The notes under the pieces were generated by a model that had not been told where the DNA came from, did not search any database, and saw only the letters and a list, made by a program, of their open reading frames with translations. Below are positions 62,965 to 64,000 of a stretch of DNA of 64,000 nucleotides, in pieces (position 1 is the first letter of the stretch; the number at the start of each line of letters is the position of its first letter). The DNA lies in assembly GCF_900199725.1 (NCBI RefSeq), contig NZ_LT904902.1, positions 590,659-654,658 on the forward strand. The letters run 5' to 3'. Source of the stretch: Cytobacillus massiliigabonensis. GTDB taxonomy: Bacteria > Bacillota > Bacilli > Bacillales > Cytobacillaceae. A program made the position numbers and the translations under genes.

Positions 62965-64000
62965 TCATTCATTTTTATAGAGGAGCCCTACTAAAATATC
63001 CTCAGCATCTGCGGCAATCTTTTTTCTTTCTTCTTTTGATAGTCCGTCAATAAATTTTCTTGCTAAGGGATGTGAGTATAAAAGGGAAAGACTCTCTTCC
63101 AATGGATCTAGCTGCTCTGACAGCATAAATAATTCATTGAAAAACTCAGATTCCTGCCCCAACTCTGTTCGATCCCATGCAGTTTTTTCAAGGTACGTTA
63201 AGTCTGATATCCACACAAAAGCGTGCTCGTCCTTTTCCTCTTCCCGGAGAATGTCTAATAGTTCCCCATTTGCTATTCCCCTTAGCTCGATTGATGAAAG
63301 GGATACGTTATCTAAAATTAAGTGAAGTAACATCCCTTTTTCGTCCATTCTTATTTCCTCAATCGCCCTCTTGCATTCCATTAATACATCATGAAAGGAA
63401 ATCGCTGAAGAAGCATCGACCACTACTTCCTCCCAAATGACCGATTCCGTTTCTATGAATTCATAGACAGTTCCATGATCAGCCCATTCGACATAGTAAC
63501 AGCCTTTTCTTCCCTTTTCCTTCCTGCTTCTCCCCTGAATATTACCAGGATAAATAATTGGCGGATCATTGCTTAATTCAGCACGTTTATGAATATGTCC
63601 TAAAGCCCAATAATCAAATTCCTTTTCAATTAAGTCGGATAATCGGAAGGGAGCATATTTTCCATGTTCACTGCTCCCTTCAAAGTGACCATGCAAAATA
63701 CCGATATGCATATCAGCTCCGTGCACTTTCTTATAATCATCAATCATTCTAGTATGGACATGCCTTTTTGGGTAACTAAAGCCATATAAGTGAACAGTCA
63801 TTCCTTCATTCGTAAATTTCAGCATTTCTGGTTCATGATTAAAGATATGGACATTTTCAGGCATTGGCAGATGTGCCCAATTCCCCATCATATGATCATG
63901 ATTTCCATGCACAGCATAGACCGCTATATTCTTTTCAGCCAGCCTTTCCATTTCTTTGCGAAAGCGTACTTGAGCACGAATGCTCCGATCAGATGCATCA
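62965..64000 (-). CDS. yhaO: Metallophosphoesterase YhaO, N-terminus cut off by window edge
   Basis: About 345 residues visible, continuing past base 64000. The first visible codons read RSIRAQVRFRKEMERLAEKN, then VYAVHGNHDHMMGNW (Mre11-type GNHD motif), GILHGHFEGSSEHGKYAPFR and YWALGHIHKRAELSNDPPII, with metal ligands in GHIH. SbcD-like nuclease partner of YhaN, which starts 20 bp downstream. The ATG at 63951 is inside the protein, not its start. Confidence 0.92.
   Translation of the reverse strand, partial: DASDRSIRAQVRFRKEMERLAEKNIAVYAVHGNHDHMMGNWAHLPMPENVHIFNHEPEMLKFTNEGMTVHLYGFSYPKRHVHTRMIDDYKKVHGADMHIGILHGHFEGSSEHGKYAPFRLSDLIEKEFDYWALGHIHKRAELSNDPPIIYPGNIQGRSRKEKGRKGCYYVEWADHGTVYEFIETESVIWEEVVVDASSAISFHDVLMECKRAIEEIRMDEKGMLLHLILDNVSLSSIELRGIANGELLDILREEEKDEHAFVWISDLTYLEKTAWDRTELGQESEFFNELFMLSEQLDPLEESLSLLYSHPLARKFIDGLSKEERKKIAADAEDILVGLLYKNE

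Noticed and set aside
59939-64000. sbcCD
   Set aside because: YhaN has two hydrophobic segments in the coiled coil and YhaO lacks SbcD-type end; the context by yhaM and prsA marks the yhaO-yhaN pair.

Overview
The window looks like chromosome from a low-GC, spore-forming member of the Bacillaceae related to, but clearly not, Bacillus subtilis. Gene content follows the B. subtilis yha-yhg-yhf-yhj-yis neighbourhood (yhaO/N/M/L, prsA, yhaI, hpr, yhaH, trpP, serC, hit, ecsABC, yhaA, hmoB, hemEHY, yhgD/E, yhfH/I/lplJ, lcfB, yhfN, yhzC, comK, yhjD/E-sip, addAB, gerP, yisK). Spore genes (gerPA-PF, two YjcZ-type micro-proteins, yhaL), comK, hpr and sigV/rsiV all point to a Bacillus-like cell. No rRNA, tRNA, phage, transposase or CRISPR is visible.

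Layout. 1-4.1 kb: truncated yisK, a DUF418 membrane protein and the six-gene gerP operon behind a good sigma-K promoter. 4.1-11.4 kb: addA/addB recombination nuclease. 11.6-20 kb: signal peptidase, VTT membrane protein, LCP cell-wall ligase, S9 peptidase, yhjD, comK/yhzC, M48 protease. 19.7-24.3 kb: azlCD with a divergent regulator, then an ABC importer. 24.5-25.5 kb: exactly twenty 51-bp tandem repeats. 25.5-32 kb: fatty-acid activation (lcfB under a perfect FadR box), sigV-rsiV, lipoate ligase, yhfI, yhfH. 32-40 kb: yhgE under YhgD with two matching operators, the late haem genes hemE-hemH-hemY, and divergent hmoB. 40-48 kb: a UPF1-like helicase, a repeat-built coiled-coil protein, PAP2 phosphatase, amidohydrolase and ecsA-ecsB-ecsC. 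48.1-48.5 kb: an apparently structured RNA gene of about 430 nt before hit. 49-57.5 kb: acylphosphatase, a sugar-dehydrogenase-like protein, cupredoxin, serC, TRAP-controlled trpP, yhaH, hpr, yhaI and small membrane or spore proteins. 57.5-64 kb: prsA, yhaL, yhaM, yhaN, yhaO.

Much of the unexplained material is intergenic: three 72-bp GTCGGTCTG...CAGACCGAC hairpins, four copies of a roughly 120-bp composite hairpin element (two in tandem with covarying stems), a 131-bp inverted-repeat element, a quartet of regularly spaced AGCGGA hairpins, the 51-bp minisatellite, and the RNA candidate between ecsA and hit. That RNA (10-bp closing helix, alternating internal repeats, terminator) is the best candidate for something undescribed.

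Regulation visible in the sequence: sigma-K promoter (gerP), FadR box (lcfB), YhgD operators (yhgD, yhgE), TRAP triplets over the trpP ribosome binding site, a possible ComK box (comK) and a possible ECF promoter (sigV). Starts were moved where a ribosome binding site clearly favoured a different codon; these choices are stated. Functions rest on recognising families from the translated proteins; no database search was run.
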